Part shown: positions 26,320-34,507 of the stretch, piece by piece | Layout: each line of letters starts with the position of its first letter | Numbering within the stretch: position 1 is the stretch's first letter | NCBI RefSeq assembly: GCF_003752465.1 | Contig: NZ_RKHJ01000001.1 | Span: 62,001-126,000 of the forward strand | Direction of reading: 5' to 3' | Length of the DNA: 64,000 bases | From: Agrococcus jenensis | GTDB lineage: Bacteria; Actinomycetota; Actinomycetes; Actinomycetales; Microbacteriaceae | Translations under genes and position numbers: made by a program | Notes under the pieces: generated by a model | Told to the model about the DNA's origin: nothing | What the model saw: the letters and a program-made list of their open reading frames with translations, nothing else | Databases searched by the model: none

Positions 26320-27210
26320 TCAGGGCAGGCGGTGCACCTGCAGCGCGCCCTGCATCACGCTGCAGCGGACCGGGAGCCGACCGACGATCTCGCCGTCGGC
26401 GCAGACGATCACCGTCTCGTCGCTCGCGATCTCGGCGGTCTCGCAGTCGACGACCGTGACGCGCCGGTCGGTGGTGTGCGTGCCGCGCAGCACCCGCGCG
26501 AGCAGCGCGAGGAACGCCGGGTACCGCAGCTCGTCGGCGAAGACGGCGGTGAGCCGACCGTCGCGCATCGACGCATCCGGCGCGATCGGGATGCCGCCGC
26601 CGAAGGTGCGGTTGTTCGCGATCGCCGCGACGAGCGTGCGCCAGGTGCGCTCCGCTCCCCCGTCGAGCCGCACCCGGAAGGTGCGGTGCTGCGGCCGCAG
26701 CACCGTCGCGAGGATCGACGCCTGGTAGCGGATGCGGCTCGGCACGCGAGTGAACCGGAACGACCGCACGTTGACGTCGGCGTCGAACCCGACCGAGACG
26801 ACCCCCGCGGCGATCGTGACGCCGTCGGGGTGCTCGATCCGGAGGAGGTCGACGCGGTCGGGCTCGGACGCGAGCATCGCCGCCAGCCCGTCGAGGGCGG
26901 CCTGCAGCGACCCGATGCCGAGGCCCGCCGCGAAGTCGTTGCCGCTGCCCGCCGGGATCACGACGAGGCGCTTCGACGTGCCGCCGACGATGTTGACCCC
27001 GAGGTGCACCATCCCGTCACCGCCCACGACGACGAGCGCATCCGACCGGATCATCGCGAAGCGCGTCTGCTCGAGCTGGCCCGCGTAGTCGGCGGCGGCG
27101 ATGTGCTCGACCTCGTTGCCGAGATCCGCGATGCGCGCCGCGACGATCGCGCCGAGCGCGCCGTTGCGGCCGAAGCGGGCGGTGGGGTTCGAGGCGACGA
27201 CGATGCGCAC
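26320..27210 (-). CDS. Diacylglycerol kinase-family lipid kinase
   Basis: 296 residues from GTG 27210, which lies seven bases after a minus-strand TAGGCT. The DAGK catalytic domain opens with RIVVASNPTARFG and carries VVVGGDGMVHLGVN (the GGDGT-type nucleotide motif) and IPAGSGNDFAAGLG. The C-terminal beta-sandwich has FGGGIPIAPDASMRDG. These enzymes phosphorylate diacylglycerol or related lipids at the membrane, recycling phosphatidic acid. Substrate not determined. Confidence 0.93.
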   Translation of the reverse strand: MRIVVASNPTARFGRNGALGAIVAARIADLGNEVEHIAAADYAGQLEQTRFAMIRSDALVVVGGDGMVHLGVNIVGGTSKRLVVIPAGSGNDFAAGLGIGSLQAALDGLAAMLASEPDRVDLLRIEHPDGVTIAAGVVSVGFDADVNVRSFRFTRVPSRIRYQASILATVLRPQHRTFRVRLDGGAERTWRTLVAAIANNRTFGGGIPIAPDASMRDGRLTAVFADELRYPAFLALLARVLRGTHTTDRRVTVVDCETAEIASDETVIVCADGEIVGRLPVRCSVMQGALQVHRLP

Positions 27211-27283
27211 GCGACAGAGCCTAGGGGCGGGTGGGAGCCACGCGGGTGCGCGCCGACCGCCGCGAGCGCATATCGTGGAGCGC

Positions 27284-27916
27284 ATGCGAGTGACGAAGCG
27301 AGAGCATGCCTGCATGATCCTCGACGAGGAAGGGCAGCAGCTCGTCATCGACCCGGGCAACCAGACGGGCGCCGTCGTCGCGCGCGGCCTGGTCGCGATC
27401 GTCATCACGCACGAGCACCCCGACCACTGGGATGTGCCGCACCTCGAGGCGCTCCGCGCCGCCCACCCGTCGGCGCGCATCTTCGCGCCCGCCGGCGTGG
27501 CCGCCGCGGCCGAGGGCTTCGACATCACCGTCGTCGAGGCCGGCGAGCGCGTGACGGCCGGCCCGTTCCGGCTGCGCTTCTTCGGCGGCACGCACGCCGA
27601 GATCCACCGCACGATCCCGTCCGTCGACAACCTCGGCGTGCTCGTGAACGAGCGCTTCTACTACCCGGGCGACTCCTACGCGACGCCCGACGTGCCGGTC
27701 GCCGTGCTCGCGACGCCCGCGGGCGCCCCGTGGCTGAAGATCGGCGAGGTGATGGACTTCGTCGTCGATGTCGCGCCGCGCGCGACGTTCGCGGTGCACG
27801 ACGCGCCGCTGTCGCCGATGGGGCTCGGGATGGCGCACGCCCGCATCGAGGGCGCCGTGCATCACGGCGGCGGCGAGCACCACCGACTGGAGCCCGGCGA
27901 CTCGATCGAGGTCTAG
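27284..27916 (+). CDS. Metallo-beta-lactamase-fold hydrolase (UlaG-like)
   Basis: 210 residues from ATG 27284. VTKREHACMILDEEGQQLVIDPG is the opening strand pair, THEHPDHWD is the metal motif (HxHxDH), and later GGTHAEIH and a PGDS segment supply further ligands. It is a short member resembling UlaG/YtnP-type hydrolases. It should act on a small ester, lactone or phosphodiester; the substrate is unknown. TATCGT lies seven bases upstream of the ATG. Divergent from the lipid kinase. Confidence 0.88.
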   Translation: MRVTKREHACMILDEEGQQLVIDPGNQTGAVVARGLVAIVITHEHPDHWDVPHLEALRAAHPSARIFAPAGVAAAAEGFDITVVEAGERVTAGPFRLRFFGGTHAEIHRTIPSVDNLGVLVNERFYYPGDSYATPDVPVAVLATPAGAPWLKIGEVMDFVVDVAPRATFAVHDAPLSPMGLGMAHARIEGAVHHGGGEHHRLEPGDSIEV

Positions 27917-27947
27917 TGCCGCACCCGCTCCCCGGGGCGGCCTCGGC

Positions 27948-28709
27948 ATGATCGACCCCGTCACGCTGCTGCTGTACGCGGCAGCGCTGCTCGTCGCGAC
28001 CGTCGCCCAGCGCGTCATCGGCCTGGGGTTCGGGCTCATCATGGGCCCGGTCTCGGTGATGGTCGCAGGCCCCATCGCGGCCGTGCCGCTCAACTGCATC
28101 TTCGCGACCGTCGGCTGCGTGCTCATGCTGCCCGGCGTCTGGCGCGACGTCGACTGGCGGCGCCTCGCCTGGCTCGTGCTGCCGGCGATCCCGGCGAGCG
28201 TGGCCGGGCTGCTGCTCGCGCGCACGGTGCCGGCGGATGCCCTGCGCATCGCCGTCGGCGTCGTCACGATCGCGGGCCTGCTGCTCTCGCTCGCCTTCAC
28301 GCGCACCCGCCACACGCTCGACGGCCCGGCGACCCGCATCACCGCCGGGCTCGCCATCGGCGGGCTGAACGCCGCCGTGGGGGTCGGCGCACCGCCGGTC
28401 GGCGCGTACGCGCTCGTCAGCCGCTGGACGCCGCGCACCATGGCCGCGACGATGCAGCCGTTCTGGGTCGTGCTCAACCTGTCGACCCTGGCCGGGCGCG
28501 AGCTGCTCGTGCCGCAGGGCTTCCCCGAGTGGCCGTGGTGGGCGTGGCTCGGGGCGTCGGCGGCCGCCGCCCTCGGCACCCTGCTCGCGCACCGCATCGC
28601 CCACCTCGTGCCCGAGCGCGCGGCGCGCGTCACGATCGTGGTGCTGTCGCTCGCCGGCGGCGCCGCCGTCATCGCGAGCGGCGTGGCCGGGCTCCTCGCG
28701 GCCGCCTGA
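27948..28709 (+). CDS. TauE/SafE family permease (DUF81)
   Basis: 253 residues with about eight membrane helices in two halves. GLGFGLIMGPVSVMVAGP, GVWRDVDWRRL and NAAVGVGAPPVG are diagnostic of TSUP permeases. These carry sulfonates, sulfite or other organic anions across the inner membrane. A close paralogue lies at 30980 (shared WRDVDWRRL and TMQPFWV). Starts 31 bases after the MBL gene, so co-transcription is likely. Substrate unknown. Confidence 0.9.
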   Translation: MIDPVTLLLYAAALLVATVAQRVIGLGFGLIMGPVSVMVAGPIAAVPLNCIFATVGCVLMLPGVWRDVDWRRLAWLVLPAIPASVAGLLLARTVPADALRIAVGVVTIAGLLLSLAFTRTRHTLDGPATRITAGLAIGGLNAAVGVGAPPVGAYALVSRWTPRTMAATMQPFWVVLNLSTLAGRELLVPQGFPEWPWWAWLGASAAAALGTLLAHRIAHLVPERAARVTIVVLSLAGGAAVIASGVAGLLAAA

Positions 28710-28762
28710 CGGCGGCCGGCGCCGAGGCCGCCCGGCCCCGGCGCCGTCGGCCCGTCGCCGCG

Positions 28763-29692
28763 CTACGCGATCAGCGCCCGCACGACGCCGAGCGCGGCCA
28801 TCTGGCCGGCGGCAGCGCTCGCGATGACCGAGTGGCCGGGGCCGGCGGTCGCCCGGTGCGCGGCGTCACCGGCGGCGAAGACCCGCGGCACGCTCGTGGC
28901 TCCCACCTCGTCGACCTCGATCGCGCCGTCCGGCAGCATCGCGCATCCGAGGTTCTCCGGCAGCGCCGATCGCTGCACCCACGCGCCGCCGGTGAGCACG
29001 CCGTCGCACGGCAGCACGTCGCCGTCCTCGAGCCGGATGCCGACGAGCCGCCCCTCCCGCTCCTCCACGCCGGTCGCGCGCCGCGCATCGACCGCGATGC
29101 CGAGCGGCTCGAGCCCGGCGACGACCTCGGGGTCGAGCGGCACGCCGTCGGTCAGCCACGTGAGGTGCTCGGCGACGCTCGCCATCATCCGCAGTGGGTG
29201 CTCGCGCTGCGGCTCACCGCCCAGCACGATGACCCGCGCGCCCAGCTCGTGCCCGTGGCAGAACGGGCAGTGCGCGACCTGCCCGCCCCAGTGCCGGGCA
29301 AGCCCCGGCAGCGGCAGCGGCAGGTCGGCGACGCCGGTCGCGAGGATCAGGTGGCGGGCTCGCAGCTGAGCGCCGTCCGCGAGCTCGACGCGCACCTCAT
29401 CGTCGGTCGCGCGGGCGTCCACCACCGCGCCGTCCACGAGCTGCACAGTGCCGCCCGATGCAGTGCCGTAGGCGGCGAGCTGCTGGCGCGCGATCGCGCG
29501 GAACTCGGCGGGCGGTGTGCCGTCGCGCGTGACGACGTTCTGCATGTGCGCGGCGGCGGCGTTGCGCCCCGGCCCCTCGTCGACGAGCGCGACCGTCCGG
29601 TGCACGCGCGCGAGGGTGAGGGTGGCCTGCAGCCCGGCGGGGCCGCCGCCGAGGACTATGCAGTCGAGGAGCTCGGTATCAGGAGTTGCCAT
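28763..29692 (-). CDS. Thioredoxin reductase-like FAD/NAD(P) oxidoreductase
   Basis: 309 residues. FAD motif GGGPAG is at residues 15-20, a redox pair C142-P-F-C145 (HCPFCHG) in the middle, a second nucleotide site after it, and FAAGDAAH near the end. The CPFC pair and short length match the low-Mr thioredoxin-reductase-like group (YpdA/TrxB neighbours). It probably moves electrons from NAD(P)H to a disulfide or small oxidant. It is divergent from a MerR gene, and the 24-bp operator between them fits MerR activation of this promoter. Confidence 0.87.
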   Translation of the reverse strand: MATPDTELLDCIVLGGGPAGLQATLTLARVHRTVALVDEGPGRNAAAAHMQNVVTRDGTPPAEFRAIARQQLAAYGTASGGTVQLVDGAVVDARATDDEVRVELADGAQLRARHLILATGVADLPLPLPGLARHWGGQVAHCPFCHGHELGARVIVLGGEPQREHPLRMMASVAEHLTWLTDGVPLDPEVVAGLEPLGIAVDARRATGVEEREGRLVGIRLEDGDVLPCDGVLTGGAWVQRSALPENLGCAMLPDGAIEVDEVGATSVPRVFAAGDAAHRATAGPGHSVIASAAAGQMAALGVVRALIA

Positions 29693-29705
29693 GTGCTCCA
29701 GGATG

Positions 29706-29729
29706 TGACTTCATGTCGACATGAGGTCA
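29706..29729. promoter_or_regulatory. MerR-type operator in a minus-strand promoter
   Basis: A 24-base dyad (TGACTTCATGTC / GACATGAGGTCA) has one mismatched pair. Read on the minus strand, TTGACC (-35, 29725-29730) is followed by the dyad and TCACAT (-10, about 16 bases later). That is the usual layout of MerR-controlled promoters and resembles SoxR-like TTGACCTCA...TGAGG sites. The MerR start codon (29721) lies inside the dyad. Confidence 0.7.
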
Positions 29730-30170
29730 AGTCTGCTGTCGATCGGCGAGCTCGCGAGCGAGTTCGGGCTCGAGCCGCACGTGCTGCGCCACTGGGAAGC
29801 GGAGGGCGTGCTGTCGCCGACGACGCGCGTCGGCGGCAAGCGGCGCTACGACGACGCCGCGCGGATGCGCATCGGCACCATCCTGCGCGGCCAGGACGCG
29901 GGGATGTCGCTCGCCGCCATCCGCGCCGTGCTCGCAACCTCGAGCGCGGCCGAGCGGCACGCGATGCTCGCCGACCAGGTGGCCGCGCTCGAGCAGCGGC
30001 AGGCGGAGCTCGACGCGGCGCTCGCGGTCGTCCGCCACCTGCAGTCGTGCGAGCACAGCGACTTCGCGCAGTGCCCCGGGTTCCGTGAGCTCATCACCGC
30101 GGAGCCGCAGCCGATCGCGCACTCGCCGCGCGTGCACGCTCGCGCTCGTCGCGAACGAGCCGCTATCTGA
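29721..30170 (+). CDS. MerR family transcriptional regulator
   Basis: 149 residues. The N-terminal LLSIGELASEFGLEPHVLRHWEAEGVLSP is the MerR winged HTH. A dimerisation coiled coil follows (MLADQVAALEQRQAELDAALAVVRHL), then C-terminal CEHSDFAQCPGF with two Cys and a His, a possible metal or thiol sensor. It should switch the thioredoxin-reductase-like gene at 28763 through the dyad at 29706-29729, and itself. The start lies in its own operator, favouring a leaderless or very short leader transcript. Confidence 0.9.
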   Translation: MRSSLLSIGELASEFGLEPHVLRHWEAEGVLSPTTRVGGKRRYDDAARMRIGTILRGQDAGMSLAAIRAVLATSSAAERHAMLADQVAALEQRQAELDAALAVVRHLQSCEHSDFAQCPGFRELITAEPQPIAHSPRVHARARRERAAI

Positions 30171-30181
30171 ACACCCTGTTC
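30169..30181. promoter_or_regulatory. Candidate IclR operator
   Basis: GAACA-CCC-TGTTC is a perfect 5-bp inverted repeat 65 bases before the IclR start. It is followed by TATGCT, a -10-like hexamer. TGTTCTAT is shared with the operator at 21825-21843 (read on the opposite strand). Confidence 0.45.
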
Positions 30182-30245
30182 TATGCTTGCGACACGCGCT
30201 CGGCACGTGCGATGACGAGCGGGATCCACATGGAAGCGAGCGACG

Positions 30246-30977
30246 ATGCCCGAGCCCCGCACGACCCCCGCGAAGGGCGCAGGCGGCGCGGGTGACACGA
30301 GCGGCTCCCAGACGCTCTCCCGCGGCCTGACCGCCCTGGCGCTGCTCGCCGATCACGGCAGCCAGACGATCCAGTCGCTCGCCGACCTGCTCGGCGTGCA
30401 CCGCTCGGTGGCCTACCGGCTGGTCCGCACGCTCGAGGAGCACCGCCTCGTCGTGCGCGCCGGCGGCCTGCTCTCGCTCGGACCGCAGCTCGTCGTGCTC
30501 GCGCGCGACGTCGAGCACGACCTGCAGTCGGCGTCCCTCCCCCACCTGCAGCAGCTCGCCGACGAGCTGGGGATGACGGCGTTCCTGACGGTGCGCGACG
30601 GCGACGACGCCGTCACCCTCGTGACGGCCGTGCCGCGTGGGGTCAACGCATCCGTCGCCCAGCACCCCGGCCACCGCCACCCCATCGCGCTCGGCGCGCC
30701 CGGCATCGCGATCCAGGCGATGCTCGACGACGCGGTCTGGCGCGAGCTCGGGCACGACGAGCCGATGCACCCCGAGGTCGCCTCGGTGCGCTCGCGCGGC
30801 TGGGCGGTGAGCGCCAACGAGGTGATCCAGGGCATCACGTCGGTCGGCGCCCCCATCCGCGACCGCCGGTCGACGGATGCCTCCGTCGCGGTCGTGACCG
30901 TCGGCCAGCCGGACACCGACGCGCTCGGGCGCGCCGTGGTGGCGACGGCCGCCGCGATCGCAGCCGACCTGCGCTGA
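30246..30977 (+). CDS. IclR family transcriptional regulator
   Basis: 243 residues. The winged HTH (TLSRGLTALALLADHGSQTIQSLADLLGVHRSVAYRLVRTLEEHRLV) and the GAF-like IclR effector domain (from about 95, including HPIALGAPGIAIQAML) are complete. IclR regulators typically control aromatic or carboxylate catabolism and transport. It is followed two bases later by a TauE-like permease gene, which it probably controls together with itself. Another possible target is the monooxygenase operon at 21.9 kb. Confidence 0.9.
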   Translation: MPEPRTTPAKGAGGAGDTSGSQTLSRGLTALALLADHGSQTIQSLADLLGVHRSVAYRLVRTLEEHRLVVRAGGLLSLGPQLVVLARDVEHDLQSASLPHLQQLADELGMTAFLTVRDGDDAVTLVTAVPRGVNASVAQHPGHRHPIALGAPGIAIQAMLDDAVWRELGHDEPMHPEVASVRSRGWAVSANEVIQGITSVGAPIRDRRSTDASVAVVTVGQPDTDALGRAVVATAAAIAADLR

Positions 30978-30979
30978 GC

Positions 30980-31732
30980 GTGGACCTGCTCTCGTTCGTC
31001 GTCGCGCTCGTCGCGGTACTCATCGGCGCCGTCGGCCAGCGGATGATCGGCATGGGCTGGGGGCTCGTCGTCACGCCCGCGATCGCCCTCGTCGCGGGCC
31101 CGCTGGCGGCAGTGCTCGTCGTGAACCTCTACGGCGCGATCGCGTGCCTCGTGATCCTCCCCCAGGTCTGGCGCGACGTCGACTGGCGGCGGCTGCTCTG
31201 GATCGCGATCCCCGCGGTCGCGCTCATGGTGCCGGGGCTGCTGCTCGCGAAGGGCCTCGACACCGACCTCCTGCGCGTCGTCGTCGGCGCGATCGCGATC
31301 GCCGGCGTCGTCATCAGCGTCGCGTTCACGAGGGCCTCGCGCACCCACGACGGGCCGGTGCTGCGCGTCGCCACCGGCACCGCGATCGGCGTGCTCAACG
31401 CGAGCGTCGGGATGGGCGCGCCTGCGGTCGGCGTCTACTCGCTCGTCTCCGGCTGGCAGGATCGCACGTTCGTCGCCACGATGCAGCCGTTCTGGGTGCT
31501 CGTCAGCGGAGCGATCGTCGTCGTGCGGCCCTTCGTAGCGCCCGACGGCTCGCCGGACTGGCCGCTCTGGGCATGGCTCGTGCTCGCGGTGCCGGTCGTG
31601 GCCGGCGTGCTGCTCGGCAACCGCCTCGCCCACCTCGTGAACCGCACGGTCGTGCGGGCCGCGATCATCGGCCTCTCGGTGCTCGGCGGTGGCGCCCTCA
31701 TCGTCACGGGCGCGATGGGCCTCGCCGGCTGA
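30980..31732 (+). CDS. TauE/SafE family permease (DUF81), second copy
   Basis: 250 residues from GTG 30980, two bases after the IclR stop. It has about eight membrane helices, with GMGWGLVVTPAIALVAGP, QVWRDVDWRRL, NASVGMGAPAVG and TMQPFWV. The same anchor segments occur in the permease at 27948, so the two are paralogues. A role in uptake or export of an organic acid controlled by the adjoining IclR is likely; the substrate is not known. Confidence 0.9.
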   Translation: MDLLSFVVALVAVLIGAVGQRMIGMGWGLVVTPAIALVAGPLAAVLVVNLYGAIACLVILPQVWRDVDWRRLLWIAIPAVALMVPGLLLAKGLDTDLLRVVVGAIAIAGVVISVAFTRASRTHDGPVLRVATGTAIGVLNASVGMGAPAVGVYSLVSGWQDRTFVATMQPFWVLVSGAIVVVRPFVAPDGSPDWPLWAWLVLAVPVVAGVLLGNRLAHLVNRTVVRAAIIGLSVLGGGALIVTGAMGLAG

Positions 31733-31786
31733 CGCGGTTCGTCCGGCGCGAGCGCCAGCCGGCGCCCGCGCCAGCCGGAGCCCGCC

Positions 31787-33292
31787 TCAGCGGGCGTCCG
31801 TGCGCACGGCGGGCATGACGCCCGTGCCGATCGACTCGAACGCCTCCGGCCGCCGGTGCCGTGCGTGGAGCGCGATCGCGACTCCGACCACGGCGGCCAC
31901 GACCAGCAGCCCCGGGAGCACGAACGTGAGCGGCGTCGACGACTCCTGGCCCAGCAGCAGGTTCCAGTTCGAGAGCGTCAGCACCGTCACCGTCGCGAAG
32001 AAGACGGCTGCGATCGCCGGTGCGACGAGCCGCGACCAGGTCGTCGTGTCGCGCCGGTCGCGGGCGAAGAAGCCGATGACCGCCGCCGAGACGACCGCCA
32101 TGAGCACGATGAGACCGAGGGCGCCGAGGTTCGTCAGCCAGGTGAAGAGGGTGAGCACCGGGTAGAGCGGGCCGAGCTCGCTGCCGGTGCCCGCGATCGC
32201 GAAGGCGATCACGATGACGGCCGCGAGCACCGACTGCGCCATCGAGCCGAGCGCGGGCGCGCCGCGGCCGTTCGCGCGGCCGAACGCGCGGGGCAGCATG
32301 TGCTCGCGGCCGAGCGCGAAGGCATAGCGAGCGACGGCGTGGTGGAACGAGATGAGCGCGGCGAGCAGGCTCGAGATGAAGAGCACCTGGCCGATGTCGG
32401 CCATGAGCGTGCCGGCGCGGTCGCCCAGCTCGACGAAGAGCAGGTCAGGACCGTTCGCCTGCGCGTTCGCGACCACGGCGCTCGGGCCGCTGCTCATCTG
32501 CATCGCCCACGCGCTGAAGGCGTAGAAGAGGCCGATGACGATGACCGCCGCGTAGGTCGCCCGCGGCACCGTGCGCGCCGGGTCGCGCGCCTCCTCCGTG
32601 TAGATGGCTCCCGACTCGAAGCCCATGAAGGCGGCGATGCCCATCACGAGCACGACGCCGATGCCGGTCGCGAAGAGATCGCCCGGCAGGAAGCCGGCGG
32701 CCGAGATGCCCTCCGGGGCGGTGCCGAGCGCGAGCAGGTCGTAGACGATGACGACCAGGAACTCGAGCGCGACGAGCACGCCGACCACCTTGACCGAGAC
32801 GTCGACCCGGTTCACGCCGAGCACCGCGATGAGCGCGATGGCGACGAGCACGAAGACCCACCACGGGATCTCGACGCCGGTCTTGGCCGCGACGAAGCTC
32901 GAGGTCGCGAAGCCGAGCATGCCGTAGATGCCGATCTGCATGGCGTTGTAGGCCACGAGCGCCGTCCAGGCGCTGCCGACCCCCGCCTCCGGGCCGAGGC
33001 CACGGGCGATGTACGCGTAGAAGGCGCCCGCGTTGCGCACGTGCCGGCTCATCGCGACGTAGCCCGCCGCGTAGATGAGCAGCCCCGCGGCGAGCAGCAG
33101 CATGCCGAGCGGCACACCGGTGATGCCGGAGACCGCGTAGTTCGTCGTCACGCCGCCCGCGACGACCGTGAGCGGCGCGGACGCCGCGATGATCATGAAG
33201 ACGATCGCGGGCACGCCGAGGCGCCCGACGCCGCCGCCGAGGGCGGTGCGCGAGCGCTCCGTCGCGCCGGTCTCCTGAGATGCGATGGCCAT
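31787..33292 (-). CDS. APC family amino acid/amine permease
   Basis: 501 residues from ATG 33292. It has about 12 membrane helices beginning FMIIAASAPLTVVAGGVTTNYAVSG, with the conserved FMGFESGAIYTEEARDPARTVPRAT segment (helix 6 region). It belongs to the APC superfamily and imports amino acids or amines with protons. It is divergent from the AraC regulator of the adjoining amine oxidase, so uptake of an aromatic or aliphatic amine is the natural reading. GGGAGCT-like site upstream of the ATG. Confidence 0.88.
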   Translation of the reverse strand: MAIASQETGATERSRTALGGGVGRLGVPAIVFMIIAASAPLTVVAGGVTTNYAVSGITGVPLGMLLLAAGLLIYAAGYVAMSRHVRNAGAFYAYIARGLGPEAGVGSAWTALVAYNAMQIGIYGMLGFATSSFVAAKTGVEIPWWVFVLVAIALIAVLGVNRVDVSVKVVGVLVALEFLVVIVYDLLALGTAPEGISAAGFLPGDLFATGIGVVLVMGIAAFMGFESGAIYTEEARDPARTVPRATYAAVIVIGLFYAFSAWAMQMSSGPSAVVANAQANGPDLLFVELGDRAGTLMADIGQVLFISSLLAALISFHHAVARYAFALGREHMLPRAFGRANGRGAPALGSMAQSVLAAVIVIAFAIAGTGSELGPLYPVLTLFTWLTNLGALGLIVLMAVVSAAVIGFFARDRRDTTTWSRLVAPAIAAVFFATVTVLTLSNWNLLLGQESSTPLTFVLPGLLVVAAVVGVAIALHARHRRPEAFESIGTGVMPAVRTDAR

Positions 33293-33437
33293 GGCAGCTC
33301 CCTTGCTGTCACCGATGTTGCATCCGATGCTCGTCCTCGCCCGTAGCGATCGAGGGCCCCCGGCTTGACGCACCGCGCACGATCGCCGCGGCGGCTATCC
33401 TGGCGACGACCGCACCGGCGCGGAGGCAGGAGGCACG

Positions 33438-34445
33438 GTGGCAGGCAACTTCGACTTCCCACCGCTCGAGGGTCCGACCCACGGCATCGCGGCGTGGCGC
33501 CGCGAGGTGGCGACGAGCTTCGTGCCGCTCGACGTGCACCCGCTCGGCGACGCGCCCTTCTGGGCCCGCAGCAGCCGGATCGACGTCGGCGAGGTGTCGG
33601 TGTTCCGCATCGAGCACGCACCGAGCGTCGTCGCGCGCACGCCGAAGCTCGTGCGCCGCAGCCCGTCCGACCTCATCAAGGTGAGCCTGCAGCTCGAGGG
33701 CGAGGAGCTCATCGAGCAGGACGGCCGCGTCGCGCTCCTGCACGCCGGCGACCTCGCCATCTACGACACCTCGCGCCCCTACGCGCTGCGATTCGACGGA
33801 TCCACGAGCCTCCTCGTCTTCACCTTCCCGCACGGCTACCTCGACATCCCCCGCGACGAGCTCGCGGCCGTCACCGCGACGGCCTTCGCGCTCGAGTCGC
33901 CGCTCGGCCGCGTCGTCAACCCGTTCCTCGTCGGGCTGGCCCACAGCCTCTCGGAGCTGCCGGGCGCGAACGGTCAGCGCCTCGCGCGCACGGGCCTCGA
34001 CCTGCTCATGACGCTCGTATCGACGCAGCTGCAGCAGGGCGTGCAGCGCGACCCCCGTCGGCAGCTGCTCCACGAGCTGCTCGCCACGATCGACCGCATG
34101 CTCGACGACCCATCGCTCTCCCCCGCCGCGATCGCCGCGGCCCACTTCATCTCCACCCGGCACCTGCACGCCGTCTTCGCCGAGCACGGCATCACCGTCG
34201 CCGGCTGGATCCGCGAGCGCCGGCTCGAGCACATCCGCCGCGACCTCGCCGACGCCTCGATCGCCGACCAGCCGATCGCCCGCATCGCCGCGCGCTGGGG
34301 CCTCGTCAACCCCGCCCACTTCTCGCGCCTCTTCCGCACCACCTTCGGGCAGAGCCCGAGCGAGTACCGCGCGTCGACCTCGCTCGAGCCCGCGTCGGCG
34401 CCCGCGCCCACCGACGAGCATCGCCTCGCAAGCAGCCTGCGCTGA
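33438..34445 (+). CDS. AraC family transcriptional regulator
   Basis: 335 residues from GTG 33438, with GGAGGCAGGAGG upstream and TATCCT (33396-33401) as a -10. The N-terminal domain (to about 200) matches the AraC-binding-like type with HAGDLAIYDTSRPYAL. The C-terminal has two HTHs (SPAAIAAAHFISTRHLHAVFAEHGITVAGWIRERRL, then IARIAARWGLVNPAHFSRLFRTTFGQSP). It sits between the permease and the amine oxidase and most likely activates both when the amine is present. Confidence 0.92.
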   Translation: MAGNFDFPPLEGPTHGIAAWRREVATSFVPLDVHPLGDAPFWARSSRIDVGEVSVFRIEHAPSVVARTPKLVRRSPSDLIKVSLQLEGEELIEQDGRVALLHAGDLAIYDTSRPYALRFDGSTSLLVFTFPHGYLDIPRDELAAVTATAFALESPLGRVVNPFLVGLAHSLSELPGANGQRLARTGLDLLMTLVSTQLQQGVQRDPRRQLLHELLATIDRMLDDPSLSPAAIAAAHFISTRHLHAVFAEHGITVAGWIRERRLEHIRRDLADASIADQPIARIAARWGLVNPAHFSRLFRTTFGQSPSEYRASTSLEPASAPAPTDEHRLASSLR

Positions 34446-34507
34446 GGGGCAACCGCCGGGACCGCGGCCGCGCCTAGCGTGAGGAGCACGCTGGACGAGG
34501 AGGTCCC

